From Oenococcus kitaharae DSM 17330 (GTDB lineage Bacteria > Bacillota > Bacilli > Lactobacillales > Lactobacillaceae), in NCBI RefSeq assembly GCF_000241055.1, contig NZ_CM001398.1, forward strand, positions 1,413,163 to 1,477,162: DNA of 64,000 bases, given 5' to 3'. The position numbers were made by a program, and so were the translations under genes. Positions 48,695 through 57,970 of the stretch are shown piece after piece; within the stretch, counting starts at the first letter, position 1, and the number at the start of each line of letters is the position of its first letter. Below the pieces are notes generated by a model, which did not search any database, was not told the DNA's origin, and worked only from the letters and a program-made list of their open reading frames with translations.

Positions 48695-49551
48695 ATTACT
48701 TCTCCTTTTTGCTGTAATGCTGCAAGTAAAAATGTGTGCTGAATCAAAGTTGCAATCGTCATCGGCCCAACGCCGCCAGGCACCGGTGTAATTTGGGCAA
48801 CCTGAGCTGCGGTTTTTTCAAAATCTACATCCCCGACAGCTTTCTTGTCAACCTTATTTGCCCCCACATCGATTACTACCGCTGAAGATTTCAAATTAGA
48901 CAGATCAAACCAATTAGCTTTGCCCACCGCAACGACGATCAAGTCAGCAGATTCAGCCAGTCTCTGTAAAGTCTCACGACTAGTCTTTGAATGAGCCAAG
49001 CTAACCGTCATATCGTGATTAGTCAATGCAATGCTCATAGGGCGTCCGAACAAAACGGATCTGCCGATGACAAGCGCATTTTTACCTGCAAAATCAAAAT
49101 CGTAGTTCTCAAGCAGTTTGATCACACCGGCAGGTGTAGCAGGAATCACATAATTCTGACTGGCATCCTCAAATAGCAAACCTTGATTTAAAGCGGACAA
49201 ACCATCCACATCTTTTTCAATCGCGATCGCATTGAAAATATCGGATTCATTAATTGAGGCAGGCAACGGCGATTGTACCAAGATACCAGAAATTGTCGGA
49301 TCGCCGTTTAATCGCTTCACCAGTGCTAATAGACTGGCAGTCGTCCAAGAATCATCAATTTTGAATTCCTCAGAAGCGATACCAACCTGCTTAGCTCGTC
49401 TGATTTTCATGGCCACATACATGCTGCTCCCAGCATCGCTTTGGTCGTAAATCGTCGCTAATTTGACAGGAAAATCTGCCTGCTCGACTGATGTTTTTAC
49501 CTTATTAAGGATTTTTTTTGAAACACTTTTGCCATCCAGTAATTGAACCAT
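48691..49551 (-). CDS. folD: Methylene-tetrahydrofolate dehydrogenase / cyclohydrolase
   Basis: Bifunctional one-carbon enzyme, 286 residues. DQSDAGSSMYVAMKIRRAKQ (catalytic Tyr and Lys region) near 40, SGILVQSPLPASINES near 80, VIGRSVLFGRPM near 160 and PVPGGVGPMTIATL near 255 are diagnostic. I use the ATG at 49551. There is no Shine-Dalgarno, and an extended -10 box (TGC-GATAAT) ends 6 bp before the ATG, suggesting a leaderless mRNA. Confidence 0.96.
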   Translation of the reverse strand: MVQLLDGKSVSKKILNKVKTSVEQADFPVKLATIYDQSDAGSSMYVAMKIRRAKQVGIASEEFKIDDSWTTASLLALVKRLNGDPTISGILVQSPLPASINESDIFNAIAIEKDVDGLSALNQGLLFEDASQNYVIPATPAGVIKLLENYDFDFAGKNALVIGRSVLFGRPMSIALTNHDMTVSLAHSKTSRETLQRLAESADLIVVAVGKANWFDLSNLKSSAVVIDVGANKVDKKAVGDVDFEKTAAQVAQITPVPGGVGPMTIATLIQHTFLLAALQQKGEVI

Positions 49552-49557
49552 GCGTAA

Positions 49558-49566
49558 ATTATCGCA
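49558..49566 (-). promoter_or_regulatory. Extended -10 promoter of folD
   Basis: TGC-GATAAT on the minus strand (49566-49558). The seventh base downstream is the A of the folD ATG. No matching -35 at 16-18 bp is visible, which extended -10 promoters do not require. Confidence 0.5.
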
Positions 49567-49857
49567 TATCAAACTAGCTTCAAAAGAAGAAATGTCATTT
49601 TTTCAATTAAAGCTTGGTTCAGGTCAAACTCGTTCGGCCGAAATTAGCACAGATAGATTCAATATTAATTGACTGATAAATCATTGTAGAAAATTAAGTT
49701 ATTTTTTTAACAAAAAATTAAGACTGTCTTTACTTTTCGATAAAGCTGTCCAATACTGTGAGTTTATTGTTTTACCTCTCTTTATGGTTCAAAAAACGGG
49801 AACATGCTGGTTCAAACCCAGATGAAGGGATTCGGCTGAAGGTTATTCGGCCCATAA
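49567..49857 (+). promoter_or_regulatory. Upstream region of the dextransucrase gene
   Basis: About 290 bp without a gene. A candidate promoter is TTTACT (49729-49734), 17 bp, AATACT (49752-49757); TTGACT at 49669-49674 is another possible -35 with a weak partner. Between promoter and start lie two direct copies of GGTTCAAA (49786-49793 and 49809-49816, 23 bp apart) and GGCTGAAGG / TTCGGCC segments that could pair. I see no terminator, riboswitch or cre-like palindrome. Confidence 0.4.
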
Positions 49858-52800
49858 ATGGAAAAGAGGAATTTTTTAGTGGAAAGAAAGGCAAGAATAG
49901 ATCGAAAAAAACTATATAAATCAGGAAAAAACTGGATTATAGCCAGCACCACCGTCTTTATGATGGCGACCGGCTCAAATCTTATCACGGCACAGGCAGA
50001 CGACTTGAATCAGGAAGGCACAGCTGCACAATCAGTCTCCCCTTCGACTGCAGCTGCTAACCAGAGCGAATCGTCAGCACAAAGCACTGAACAAAGCGCA
50101 ACACAGGCAGCAACAGACGGAGAGGCTTCGACTGTAAGCACTGCTGTCACAACCATCACGCCCCACTACGTCCAACAAGCGGGGAAATGGCTTTACATGG
50201 GCAGTGACGGCGAGTTTGTTAAGGGACCGCAGACAATTGATGGCAATTTGCAATTCTTCGATGAACAAGGCATTCAAATTAAAGGCAGCTTTGAAACAGT
50301 GGACGGCTCAAGCTATTATTTCGATAGCCAAAGCGGTAACGCTGTAACAGGTTTTAAAATTATTAATAATGACTTGCATTACTTCGAAGAAGACGGCAAG
50401 GAAACAGTTAATAACTACGCCACAGATAAACAAGGCAACATTTTCTATTTTGATGAAAATGGCCAGATGGCAACCGGTGTTAAAACAATCCAAGGACAAA
50501 GCTATTACTTTGATCAGGATGGCCACATGAGAAAAGGCTATTCCGGCGTGTTTGATAATCAGGTCCTATACTTTGACAAAACAACCGGTGCCTTAGCAAA
50601 TACAAATGTGTCCAGTATTAAAGAAGGACTTACGGCACAAAATGATGATTTCACAGCTCATAATGCCGTTTATTCGACCAAAAGCGAGAGTTTTACAAAT
50701 ATTGATGGCTATTTAACCGCTGAGGCCTGGTATCGTCCGGCTGATATTCTTGAAAACGGCACTGACTGGCGTGCTTCGCGTGCTGACGAGTTTCGTCCGA
50801 TCCTGACAACTTGGTGGCCCGACAAGCAAACTGAGGTCAACTATCTGAATTACATGAAAACTCAGGGATTCATTACTAACGATCAAGACTTCAAGCTCTC
50901 TGATGACCAGCTTTTATTGAATCATGCAGCCCAATCTGTACAGGGTGAGATTGAAAAGAAGATTAGTCAACAAGGGTCAACAGACTGGTTGAAAACATTG
51001 CTGCAGACTTTTATCAACCAGCAGCCCTCTTGGAATGGGGAAAGTGAAGATCCAGGCAGCGACCATTTGCAAGGCGGTGCCTTGACTTTTGTTAACAGCC
51101 CCTTGACACCCGACTCAAATTCCAACTTCCGGCTGTTAAACCGAACACCTACCAACCAAACCGGGACCCCGCAATACGATACAGATGCTTCTCTTGGCGG
51201 TTTTGAACTATTATTGGCCAACGATGTCGATAATTCCAATCCAGTTGTCCAAGCCGAACAGCTCAACTGGCTCTACTATCTCTTGAACTTCGGGTCAATT
51301 ACAGCTGATGATCCCAATGCTAACTTTGATGGTATTCGTATTGATGCTGTTGATAATGTCGATGCCGATTTATTGCAGATTGCTGCCGCTTATTTCAAGG
51401 ATGCTTTTAAAAGCGGCTCAAACGACCAAACAACCAATCAGCACCTGTCTATTTTGGAAGACTGGAGCCACAACGATCCCGAATATATGAAAGCCCAGGG
51501 CTACCCGCAGCTAACCATGGACGATTATATGCATACACAGCTGATCTGGTCGTTGACTAAGCCGGACAATATTCGCGGCACAATGCAGCGTTTCATGGAT
51601 TATTACTTAGTCAATCGCGCAAACGACTCGACTAACAATGAAGCTGTTGCCAACTATTCTTTTGTCCGTGCACATGACTCAGAAGTCCAGACCGTGATTG
51701 CGCAGATCATTTCAGACCTATACCCCAATTCCGGAAGCGGTCTGATTCCAACGACTGATCAGCTTCAAGCAGCTTTTGAAGTCTATAATGCCGACATGAA
51801 ATCGGATGTCAAAAAATATACGCAATATAACATCCCCAGCGCTTATGCCATGCTTTTAACCAACAAAGATACCGTTCCGCGTGTCTATTACGGTGATATG
51901 TACACAGACGATGGCGATTACATGGCAAACAAGTCGCCTTACTTTGATGCTATCAGCACACTTCTGAAAGCCAGAGTTAAATATGCAGCCGGCGGACAGA
52001 GTATGGCCGTTGATAAAAACGATATTTTGACTAGTGTTCGTTTTGGCCAAAATGCAATGCTAGCCAGTGATTCAGGAGATAATCAAACGCGTCAAGAAGG
52101 TATTGGCGTGATCGTCAGCAATAATTCTCATTTGAAACTGGCTGAAAATGATCAAGTTGTTCTGCACATGGGTGCGGCACACAAAAATCAGGCTTTCCGT
52201 GCCCTACTATTAACAATTGAATCTGGATTAGAGAATTTTGATACAGATCTTCAAGCACCGGTGAAATATACGGACGCAAATGGTGATTTGATTTTTACTG
52301 CAGCAGAATTGGCTGGTTATTTGAATCCGGAAGTTTCCGGCTATCTATCAGCCTGGGTCCCTGTCGGTGCTGCTGATAATCAAGATGCCAGAACGGCAGC
52401 CGATTCGGCAACTAGTACCGATGGCAATGTTTTCCATTCAAATGCCGCATTGGACAGCAACGTTATTTTTGAGGGATTTTCTAATTTCCAATCAATTCCG
52501 ACAGCTGAACAGCATGACGATTTTACAAACGTGAAAATCGCCGAGAACGCCGGATTGTTTAAAGATTGGGGAATCACCAGTTTCCAATTAGCACCGCAAT
52601 ATCGTTCCAGCACTGACAGCACATTTTTGGATTCGATTATTCAAAATGGCTACGCATTCACTGATCGGTACGACTTAGGATTTGATACGCCGACAAAATA
52701 TGGCGATGTCGATGACCTAAGAGCGGCTATCAAAGCACTGCATGCCAACAACATTCAAGTCATGGCCGACTGGGTGCCCGACCAAATTTATAATCTGCAA

Positions 52801-54414
52801 AACCCAGAAATTATTACAGTTAACCGAACTGACTCTTATGGTCAGCCAATCGCTGGATCCGACTTGCAAAACGACCTTTACCTGGCTTACACAAATGGCG
52901 GCGGACAGTATCAAACAAAATTCGGCGGCGCTTTCCTGGAAAAACTGCAGCAGCTTTATCCCGATTTGTTTACGAAAACACAAATTTCAACCGGCCAAAC
53001 GATTGATCCTAGCCAAAAAATTACTGAATGGTCGGCCAAATACTTCAACGGTTCCAACATCCAGGGCCGTGGGGCTTATTATGTGCTGCGCGATTCAGGT
53101 ACAGACCAATACTTTAAAGTTATTTCAAACGATGAAAACGAAGCATTTCTGCCTAAACAGCTGACTAATCAGCCCGGCGAAACTGGCTTTTCTCAAGATG
53201 ATCAGGGAATTATCTTTTTCTCGACCAGCGGTTATCAAGCCAAAAACGCTTTTGTCCAAGGCGATGACGGCAACTACTATTATTTTGATAACACTGGTCA
53301 TATGGTGACTGGCCCTCAGACAATTAACGGCCGGCACTACCTTTTCTTCCCTAACGGCGTTGAAGCACAAAATGTTTTTGTCCAAAATGACCGTGGAGAG
53401 ACCTACTACTACGATCAAAGAGGCCGGCAGGTTGCTAATCAGTATGTGACTGATACGAACGGCAATAGTTTCCGTTTTGACGAGAACGGCATCATGCTGG
53501 CAAACCAATTGGCTCAAGTAGACGGTCACTGGCAATTCTTCAAATCTAGCGGCGTACAGGCTAAAGATGCCTTTATTCTAGGCAGTGATGGCAAGCTGCG
53601 GTACTTTGAAAGCGGCAACGGCAATATGGCTGTCAACGAATTCAAGGGCAGCGAAAACGGCCGGTACTATTATTTCGGTGCTGATGGGCAGGCTGTCAGC
53701 GGTTTGCAAACAATTAACGGCCGCCAGCTGTACTTTGACGATCACGGCCAGCAGATGAAAGACGCCTTTTATACGAACCAATCTGGTCAGCGTTTTTACT
53801 TCAATGCCCTCACCGGCGATTTAGTTAAAGGCAATTTCATTTATACGAGTGCCTCCAGCAGTTTCACGCCTGACAACGACTCGTCCGACAGCTATCAGGG
53901 TGATAGCCATCTTTGGTACTATGCCGATAGCCAGGGGCAGATTGTGACCGGTTTTCAAACAATCAATGGTCATTTGCAATATTTTGACGATATCAGCGGA
54001 CAGATGATCACAAATCGTTTCATGCGCCGGGCTGATGGTAATTGGATCTATCTCGATGAGAATGGTGAAGCAGTGCGCGGCATGCGGGTTATCAACGGTC
54101 TCACCAATTATTTTCGAGACGACTTCACTCAAGTTAAAGACGGATTTGCCCAGGATCCTAATAGCGGCGAAAGACACTACTTTAACGGGACTAATGGCGC
54201 AATGGTCACAAATGACTACTTCTCCCCAGACCAAATTCACTGGTATTATGCCGATGATAGCGGCCAGCCGGTCACTGGTTTTCAAACCATCAAAGGCCAA
54301 GTCCAGTATTTTGACCAAGATGGTATCCAACTGAAAGGCGGTTCACAGACTGACCCCGTTACAAAACAGACTTATTATTTTGACGATAAGTTTGGAAACG
54401 GTCAAATCCTCTAA
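49858..54414 (+). CDS. Secreted dextransucrase (GH70 glucansucrase)
   Basis: Polymerises the glucose of sucrose into dextran outside the cell. 1518 residues: KxYKxGKxW-type signal (KLYKSGKNW, then a hydrophobic core to about 47), Ser/Ala/Thr-rich variable part, glucan-binding YG-type repeats (about 110-255), circularly permuted GH70 catalytic region (about 300-1090), and a long C-terminal array of repeats (about 1095-1518). Catalytic residues are visible: nucleophile D496 in [12 protein letters not shown], acid/base E534 in SILEDWS, transition-state D607 in FVRAHDSEV. No LPXTG anchor. Length and genus recall DSR-OK of O. kitaharae (from memory). A GTG at 49879 with AAGAGGAA upstream is an alternative start. 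No terminator directly follows; the next is in the arginine leader. Confidence 0.97.
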   Translation: MEKRNFLVERKARIDRKKLYKSGKNWIIASTTVFMMATGSNLITAQADDLNQEGTAAQSVSPSTAAANQSESSAQSTEQSATQAATDGEASTVSTAVTTITPHYVQQAGKWLYMGSDGEFVKGPQTIDGNLQFFDEQGIQIKGSFETVDGSSYYFDSQSGNAVTGFKIINNDLHYFEEDGKETVNNYATDKQGNIFYFDENGQMATGVKTIQGQSYYFDQDGHMRKGYSGVFDNQVLYFDKTTGALANTNVSSIKEGLTAQNDDFTAHNAVYSTKSESFTNIDGYLTAEAWYRPADILENGTDWRASRADEFRPILTTWWPDKQTEVNYLNYMKTQGFITNDQDFKLSDDQLLLNHAAQSVQGEIEKKISQQGSTDWLKTLLQTFINQQPSWNGESEDPGSDHLQGGALTFVNSPLTPDSNSNFRLLNRTPTNQTGTPQYDTDASLGGFELLLANDVDNSNPVVQAEQLNWLYYLLNFGSITADDPNANFDGIRIDAVDNVDADLLQIAAAYFKDAFKSGSNDQTTNQHLSILEDWSHNDPEYMKAQGYPQLTMDDYMHTQLIWSLTKPDNIRGTMQRFMDYYLVNRANDSTNNEAVANYSFVRAHDSEVQTVIAQIISDLYPNSGSGLIPTTDQLQAAFEVYNADMKSDVKKYTQYNIPSAYAMLLTNKDTVPRVYYGDMYTDDGDYMANKSPYFDAISTLLKARVKYAAGGQSMAVDKNDILTSVRFGQNAMLASDSGDNQTRQEGIGVIVSNNSHLKLAENDQVVLHMGAAHKNQAFRALLLTIESGLENFDTDLQAPVKYTDANGDLIFTAAELAGYLNPEVSGYLSAWVPVGAADNQDARTAADSATSTDGNVFHSNAALDSNVIFEGFSNFQSIPTAEQHDDFTNVKIAENAGLFKDWGITSFQLAPQYRSSTDSTFLDSIIQNGYAFTDRYDLGFDTPTKYGDVDDLRAAIKALHANNIQVMADWVPDQIYNLQNPEIITVNRTDSYGQPIAGSDLQNDLYLAYTNGGGQYQTKFGGAFLEKLQQLYPDLFTKTQISTGQTIDPSQKITEWSAKYFNGSNIQGRGAYYVLRDSGTDQYFKVISNDENEAFLPKQLTNQPGETGFSQDDQGIIFFSTSGYQAKNAFVQGDDGNYYYFDNTGHMVTGPQTINGRHYLFFPNGVEAQNVFVQNDRGETYYYDQRGRQVANQYVTDTNGNSFRFDENGIMLANQLAQVDGHWQFFKSSGVQAKDAFILGSDGKLRYFESGNGNMAVNEFKGSENGRYYYFGADGQAVSGLQTINGRQLYFDDHGQQMKDAFYTNQSGQRFYFNALTGDLVKGNFIYTSASSSFTPDNDSSDSYQGDSHLWYYADSQGQIVTGFQTINGHLQYFDDISGQMITNRFMRRADGNWIYLDENGEAVRGMRVINGLTNYFRDDFTQVKDGFAQDPNSGERHYFNGTNGAMVTNDYFSPDQIHWYYADDSGQPVTGFQTIKGQVQYFDQDGIQLKGGSQTDPVTKQTYYFDDKFGNGQIL

Positions 54415-54449
54415 TATTTCGAGAAAATGAAAAAAGTTTTAAAAAAATG

Positions 54450-54477
54450 TTGTTTTCTTCTGAAAAGCATGTATACT
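54450..54477 (+). promoter_or_regulatory. Promoter of the argHG operon
   Basis: TTGTTT (54450-54455), 16-bp spacer, TATACT (54472-54477). Start point near 54484. There is no space for a promoter between the downstream terminator and argH, so the operon transcript must begin here or read through from upstream. Confidence 0.6.
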
Positions 54478-54494
54478 AAAACTCAAGTTACATC

Positions 54495-54551
54495 ATGAAG
54501 GCGAAATCATTCACAACTTCATTTATCTCTTCTAAACTTATCCGACGATAA
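54495..54551 (+). CDS. Putative arginine leader peptide (18 codons)
   Basis: ATG AAG GCG ... CGA CGA TAA encodes MKAKSFTTSFISSKLIRR. The last two sense codons are Arg, and the stop codon overlaps the first bases of the terminator stem that follows. This is the layout of an amino-acid attenuator: a ribosome waiting for Arg-tRNA on the CGA pair would cover 54550-54560 and block the terminator, while a ribosome that finishes would let it form. ATGAAG and CTTCAT (54517-54522) can also pair. No Shine-Dalgarno is visible and the 5' leader would be only about 11 nt, so translation is assumed, not shown. Confidence 0.5.
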   Translation: MKAKSFTTSFISSKLIRR

Positions 54552-54600
54552 AACAACTTTTCTTGTGCATTTGTTCAGCACGAAATTAGTTGTTTTTTTG
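54550..54600 (+). terminator. Intrinsic terminator in the argH leader (probable attenuator)
   Basis: AAAACAACT (54550-54558) pairs with AGTTGTTTT (54588-54596), with an inner stem TTGTGC/GCACGA, followed by a T7 run. It lies between the promoter and argH, 27 bp before the argH start. It would also end dextransucrase transcripts. No T-box core or known riboswitch is visible in the leader. Confidence 0.85.
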
Positions 54601-54626
54601 TACTCAAAATTTAGGAGAATAGATAA

Positions 54627-55946
54627 ATGAAATTATGGGGTGGACGTTTTGTAAAGTCCGAAGATCCGGACATGACCGCGTTTGATAACTCTTTGCCACA
54701 AGGCAAACTGATGTATCAAGAAGATATTTTAGGATCGATTGCACATGCGACAATGCTTGGCAAACAAGCCATTATCAGCCAGTCAGATTCCGATGCCATC
54801 GTCGCAGGCTTAAAAGAAATTCTCAGCGAAATTAAAGCCGGCAGTTTGAAAATACCCGATACAGGTTTTGAAGACATTCATAGCTTTGTCGAAAGTGTCC
54901 TGACAGAAAAAATTGGCGATGCTGGTAAGAAACTGCATACAGCACGGTCGAGAAACGACCAAGTCGCCGTTGATACAAAAATGTATATCAAAAACCGCCT
55001 GCAGGGCGTTATCGCGGAAATCGACCTTTTAATCCAAGCTTTCATCGATAAAGGCAATGCTAATCCGCAAATTATGCCGGGCTACACACATCTGCAAAAA
55101 GCGCAGACTGTGACATTCAAATATTACCTTGGCGCCTATGCACAAATGCTGAAACGGGATAAAAAACGGCTATTAAACGCCATTGATGTTATGGATGAAA
55201 ACCCGCTCGGGTCCGGTGCTATAGCAGGAACGACACATGAAATCGACCGCCAACTAACTACTGACCTGCTTGGCTTTAAAAAACCAGTCGATAACTTTAT
55301 CGATGGTGTCTCTGATCGGGATTATATCATCGAAGTTCTAGCTGATTTTTCAATCATGGCCATGCATCTTTCTCGTTTGTCTGAAGAATTAATTATCTTC
55401 GCCAGTCAGGAATTCAATTATGTGATCTTTGATGATTCGCTTTCAACAGGCTCTTCGATGATGCCCCAGAAGAAAAACGCTGATTCAGCAGAATTAGTTC
55501 GCGGCAGTTCAGCCTTAATCATCGGCCAGTTAAACCAAATGCTGATCCTCATGAAAGGATTACCGCTGGCATACAACAAAGATATGCAGCTGGACAAAGA
55601 TACCTTTCTACCAGCCTTTGACCGGATTGAACACATGCTGCTGCTGATGAAAAAAATAGTCCTGACGCTGAAACTCAATTCCAAGAAATTAACAGCCGCC
55701 GTGAAAAATGGTTTTCTTAATGCCACCGACATGGCTGACTACCTGGTTAAAAAAGGGTTGCCCTTCAGGGATGCTCATGGCGTTGTCGGACAAGCAGTCC
55801 TAATGGCTGAGCAAGCTCATAAAAAATTGGAAGATTTAACACTCGAAGAATTACAACAGTGCAGCCCGATCATTCAGGACGATATCTATGAATACTTGGA
55901 TGTCAGTCAGTCAATGACTAAAGGCATCAAAAAGGAGATGTTATGA
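54627..55946 (+). CDS. argH: Argininosuccinate lyase, truncated at the C-terminus
   Basis: Last step of arginine synthesis: argininosuccinate to arginine and fumarate. 439 residues; family motifs are present (LHTARSRNDQVAVDT near 105, MPGYTHLQKAQT near 152, STGSSMMPQKKNADSAEL near 273, with Ala where Pro is usual after KKN). AGGAGA sets the start. The end is abnormal: after SQSMTKGIKKEML the frame stops at 55944, yet 30-100 bp further on the same frame resumes a plausible ArgH tail (GLADDDDAQLKIQAKLIKNA), and a +1 frame between them reads SPHSGLD. This fits small insertions near the 3' end; about 25-35 residues are lost. The main catalytic motifs remain. Confidence 0.93.
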   Translation: MKLWGGRFVKSEDPDMTAFDNSLPQGKLMYQEDILGSIAHATMLGKQAIISQSDSDAIVAGLKEILSEIKAGSLKIPDTGFEDIHSFVESVLTEKIGDAGKKLHTARSRNDQVAVDTKMYIKNRLQGVIAEIDLLIQAFIDKGNANPQIMPGYTHLQKAQTVTFKYYLGAYAQMLKRDKKRLLNAIDVMDENPLGSGAIAGTTHEIDRQLTTDLLGFKKPVDNFIDGVSDRDYIIEVLADFSIMAMHLSRLSEELIIFASQEFNYVIFDDSLSTGSSMMPQKKNADSAELVRGSSALIIGQLNQMLILMKGLPLAYNKDMQLDKDTFLPAFDRIEHMLLLMKKIVLTLKLNSKKLTAAVKNGFLNATDMADYLVKKGLPFRDAHGVVGQAVLMAEQAHKKLEDLTLEELQQCSPIIQDDIYEYLDVSQSMTKGIKKEML

Positions 55947-56056
55947 TTTCTCCCCTCATAGCGGCTTGGATTAGCCGACGACGACGATGCCCAACTGAAA
56001 ATTCAAGCGAAACTGATTAAAAATGCATTGTCAAAAAATACTAAAAATACTTCATT
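55947..56056 (+). pseudogene. Out-of-frame 3' remnant of argH
   Basis: Between the argH stop and the argG ribosome site. In the argH frame, after a second stop (TAG 55959-55961), it encodes GLADDDDAQLKIQAKLIKNA, like the amphipathic C-terminal helix of argininosuccinate lyase. The preceding SPHSGLD lies in the +1 frame. Joining them needs about +1 bp before 55947 and +5 bp near 55968, i.e. small insertions. Confidence 0.6.
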
Positions 56057-56071
56057 AATAAGGAGACTATT

Positions 56072-57292
56072 ATGTCAAAGAAAATTGTTTTAGCTTATTC
56101 CGGCGGATTGGATACCTCAGTGGCTATCCCTTGGCTCGGAGATAAAGGATATGACGTCATCGCCGTTTCATTAGATGTTGGCCAGCACGGAAAACAGATG
56201 GATGCCATTCAGAAAAAAGCTCTGAAGATCGGCGCAGTCCAGTCAATCGTGATTGATGCTAAAGATGAATTCGCTGATGATTTTGTCAGCAAGGTTATCA
56301 AATCAAACGCACTTTATGAAGGCGAATACCCTCTTCTCTCAGCTCTTTCCCGGCCTTTAATTATCAAAAAACTCGTCGAGATTGCTCATGAAAATAACGC
56401 TGTCGCGATTGCTCATGGATCTACAGGAAAAGGCAACGACCAGGTACGGTTTGAAGCTGCAATCCATGCTCTGGATCCAGAAATGCACATCGAAGCACCG
56501 ATTCGTGATTTCCAGTGGTCCAGAGAAGAAGAAATCCAGTATGCCCACACGCATGATGTACCGGTACCAATCAATTTCGACTCCCCTTACTCGATTGATG
56601 AAAACCTTTGGGGCCGTTCCAATGAGGCCGGTATTCTGGAAAATCCTTGGAACCAAGCACCAGCTGACGCCTATGCTTTGACTGTTGCCGTCGAGGATGC
56701 ACCAGATAAAGCCGACTTTGTCGATATTGAATTCAAGAATGGCCTGCCCGTCGCATTAAATGGACAGCAGATGAAACTATCTGATTTGATCAGCAAGCTA
56801 TCAGTGTTGGCCGGATCGCACGGTATCGGCCGGATTGATCACGTTGAAAACCGGCTGGTCGGCATCAAGTCCCGTGAAATTTATGAAGCACCCGCAGCTG
56901 CAGTTATCATGACAGCTCACAAGGACTTGGAAGATATTACCTTGGAACACGATGTTGCCCACTTCAAGCCGATCATTGAACAAAAGATCGCCAACCTGAT
57001 TTATAACGCCATGTGGGTCTCACCATTATTCGATGCACTCAATACTTTCATTGATGAAACGCAGAAGGTTGTTAATGGTGTTGTCAAGATGAAGCTCTTC
57101 AAAGGATCTGCCATCGCTGTTGCTAGAAAGTCGGAACACAACTCTCTCTATTCTGAAAAGCTGGCCACTTATACATCAGCCAATTCCTTTGACGAACAGG
57201 CTGCAGTCGGCTTTATGAAACTTTATACCCTCCCAGCAACTGTTTACGAACAAGTTAACCACATTCACTCAAAAGAAAAAGAAGAAATCTAA
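56072..57292 (+). CDS. argG: Argininosuccinate synthase
   Basis: Condenses citrulline and aspartate using ATP. 406 residues: PP-loop [15 protein letters not shown] at the N-terminus, [14 protein letters not shown] near 116, and [20 protein letters not shown] near 170. AAGGAGA precedes the ATG. The stop is immediately followed by the permease ATG. Confidence 0.97.
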   Translation: MSKKIVLAYSGGLDTSVAIPWLGDKGYDVIAVSLDVGQHGKQMDAIQKKALKIGAVQSIVIDAKDEFADDFVSKVIKSNALYEGEYPLLSALSRPLIIKKLVEIAHENNAVAIAHGSTGKGNDQVRFEAAIHALDPEMHIEAPIRDFQWSREEEIQYAHTHDVPVPINFDSPYSIDENLWGRSNEAGILENPWNQAPADAYALTVAVEDAPDKADFVDIEFKNGLPVALNGQQMKLSDLISKLSVLAGSHGIGRIDHVENRLVGIKSREIYEAPAAAVIMTAHKDLEDITLEHDVAHFKPIIEQKIANLIYNAMWVSPLFDALNTFIDETQKVVNGVVKMKLFKGSAIAVARKSEHNSLYSEKLATYTSANSFDEQAAVGFMKLYTLPATVYEQVNHIHSKEKEEI

Positions 57293-57970
57293 ATGATACC
57301 GGTTAGTCTGGCGACTTTAGATTTCGCAGAAATGTGGCCATATCGCAAGATTTTTATCAACGGGTTGTTCAATACTTTGCAATTAACGATTTTAGCCTTA
57401 TTGATCGGATTAGCATTAGGCTTGCTTTTGGCCCTGGTTAAAGTAATTAAAGTTCCTTGGCTGAGCTTATTTGCACGCTTCTATACCTCTGTTTTTCGAG
57501 GAACCCCGCTTTTAGTGCAAATATTTCTCATCTACTTTGGCGCCAAACAAATTGTCGGCTTTAATGTCAATGCTTTCTCCTCGGCTTTGGTCGCCTTGTC
57601 TTTAAATTCAGCTGCCTATATCTCAGAAATTCTGAGAGGCGGTATTCAGGCTGTGAACATCGGCCAAACTGAAGCGGCCCGTTCTCTGGGATTTAACTAT
57701 CGGCAATCCTTCTTCTATGTAGTTCTCCCGCAAGGATTAAAATCTGTCCTGCCGGCCATGGTCAACGAAGCAATTAGTCTCTTAAAAGATACTTCTTTAG
57801 TATCAACAGTCGGCATGATGGACCTCATGCGTGCTGGCATGACGGCTCAAGGAGGTACTTACTTAGCCTTTGAACCCTTTATCATCGTTGCAATTATCTA
57901 CTACATTCTCGTCATGATTTTGACTAACTTTTCTAACAAACTCGAAAGGAATTTAAATAAATCAAAATGA
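57293..57970 (+). CDS. Amino-acid ABC transporter permease (His/Glu/Gln/Arg family)
   Basis: 225 residues, five membrane helices; NGLFNTLQLTILALLIG at the start and the EAA loop EAARSLGFNYRQSFFYVVLP near 123, which contacts the ATPase. RGTPLLVQIFLIYF is typical of the polar-amino-acid permeases. It starts directly on the argG stop, without a good ribosome site, so it is translationally coupled. No ATPase gene lies in the operon; one must be supplied from elsewhere. Confidence 0.94.
   Translation: MIPVSLATLDFAEMWPYRKIFINGLFNTLQLTILALLIGLALGLLLALVKVIKVPWLSLFARFYTSVFRGTPLLVQIFLIYFGAKQIVGFNVNAFSSALVALSLNSAAYISEILRGGIQAVNIGQTEAARSLGFNYRQSFFYVVLPQGLKSVLPAMVNEAISLLKDTSLVSTVGMMDLMRAGMTAQGGTYLAFEPFIIVAIIYYILVMILTNFSNKLERNLNKSK

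Noticed and set aside
53200-54400. Repeated sequence as a possible mobile or CRISPR-like array
   Set aside because: The repeats are in frame and encode the glucan-binding domains of the dextransucrase.
54415-54449. Terminator directly after the dextransucrase gene
   Set aside because: The stretch is A/T-rich but has no stem longer than 4 bp; the nearest real terminator is the one at 54550-54600.
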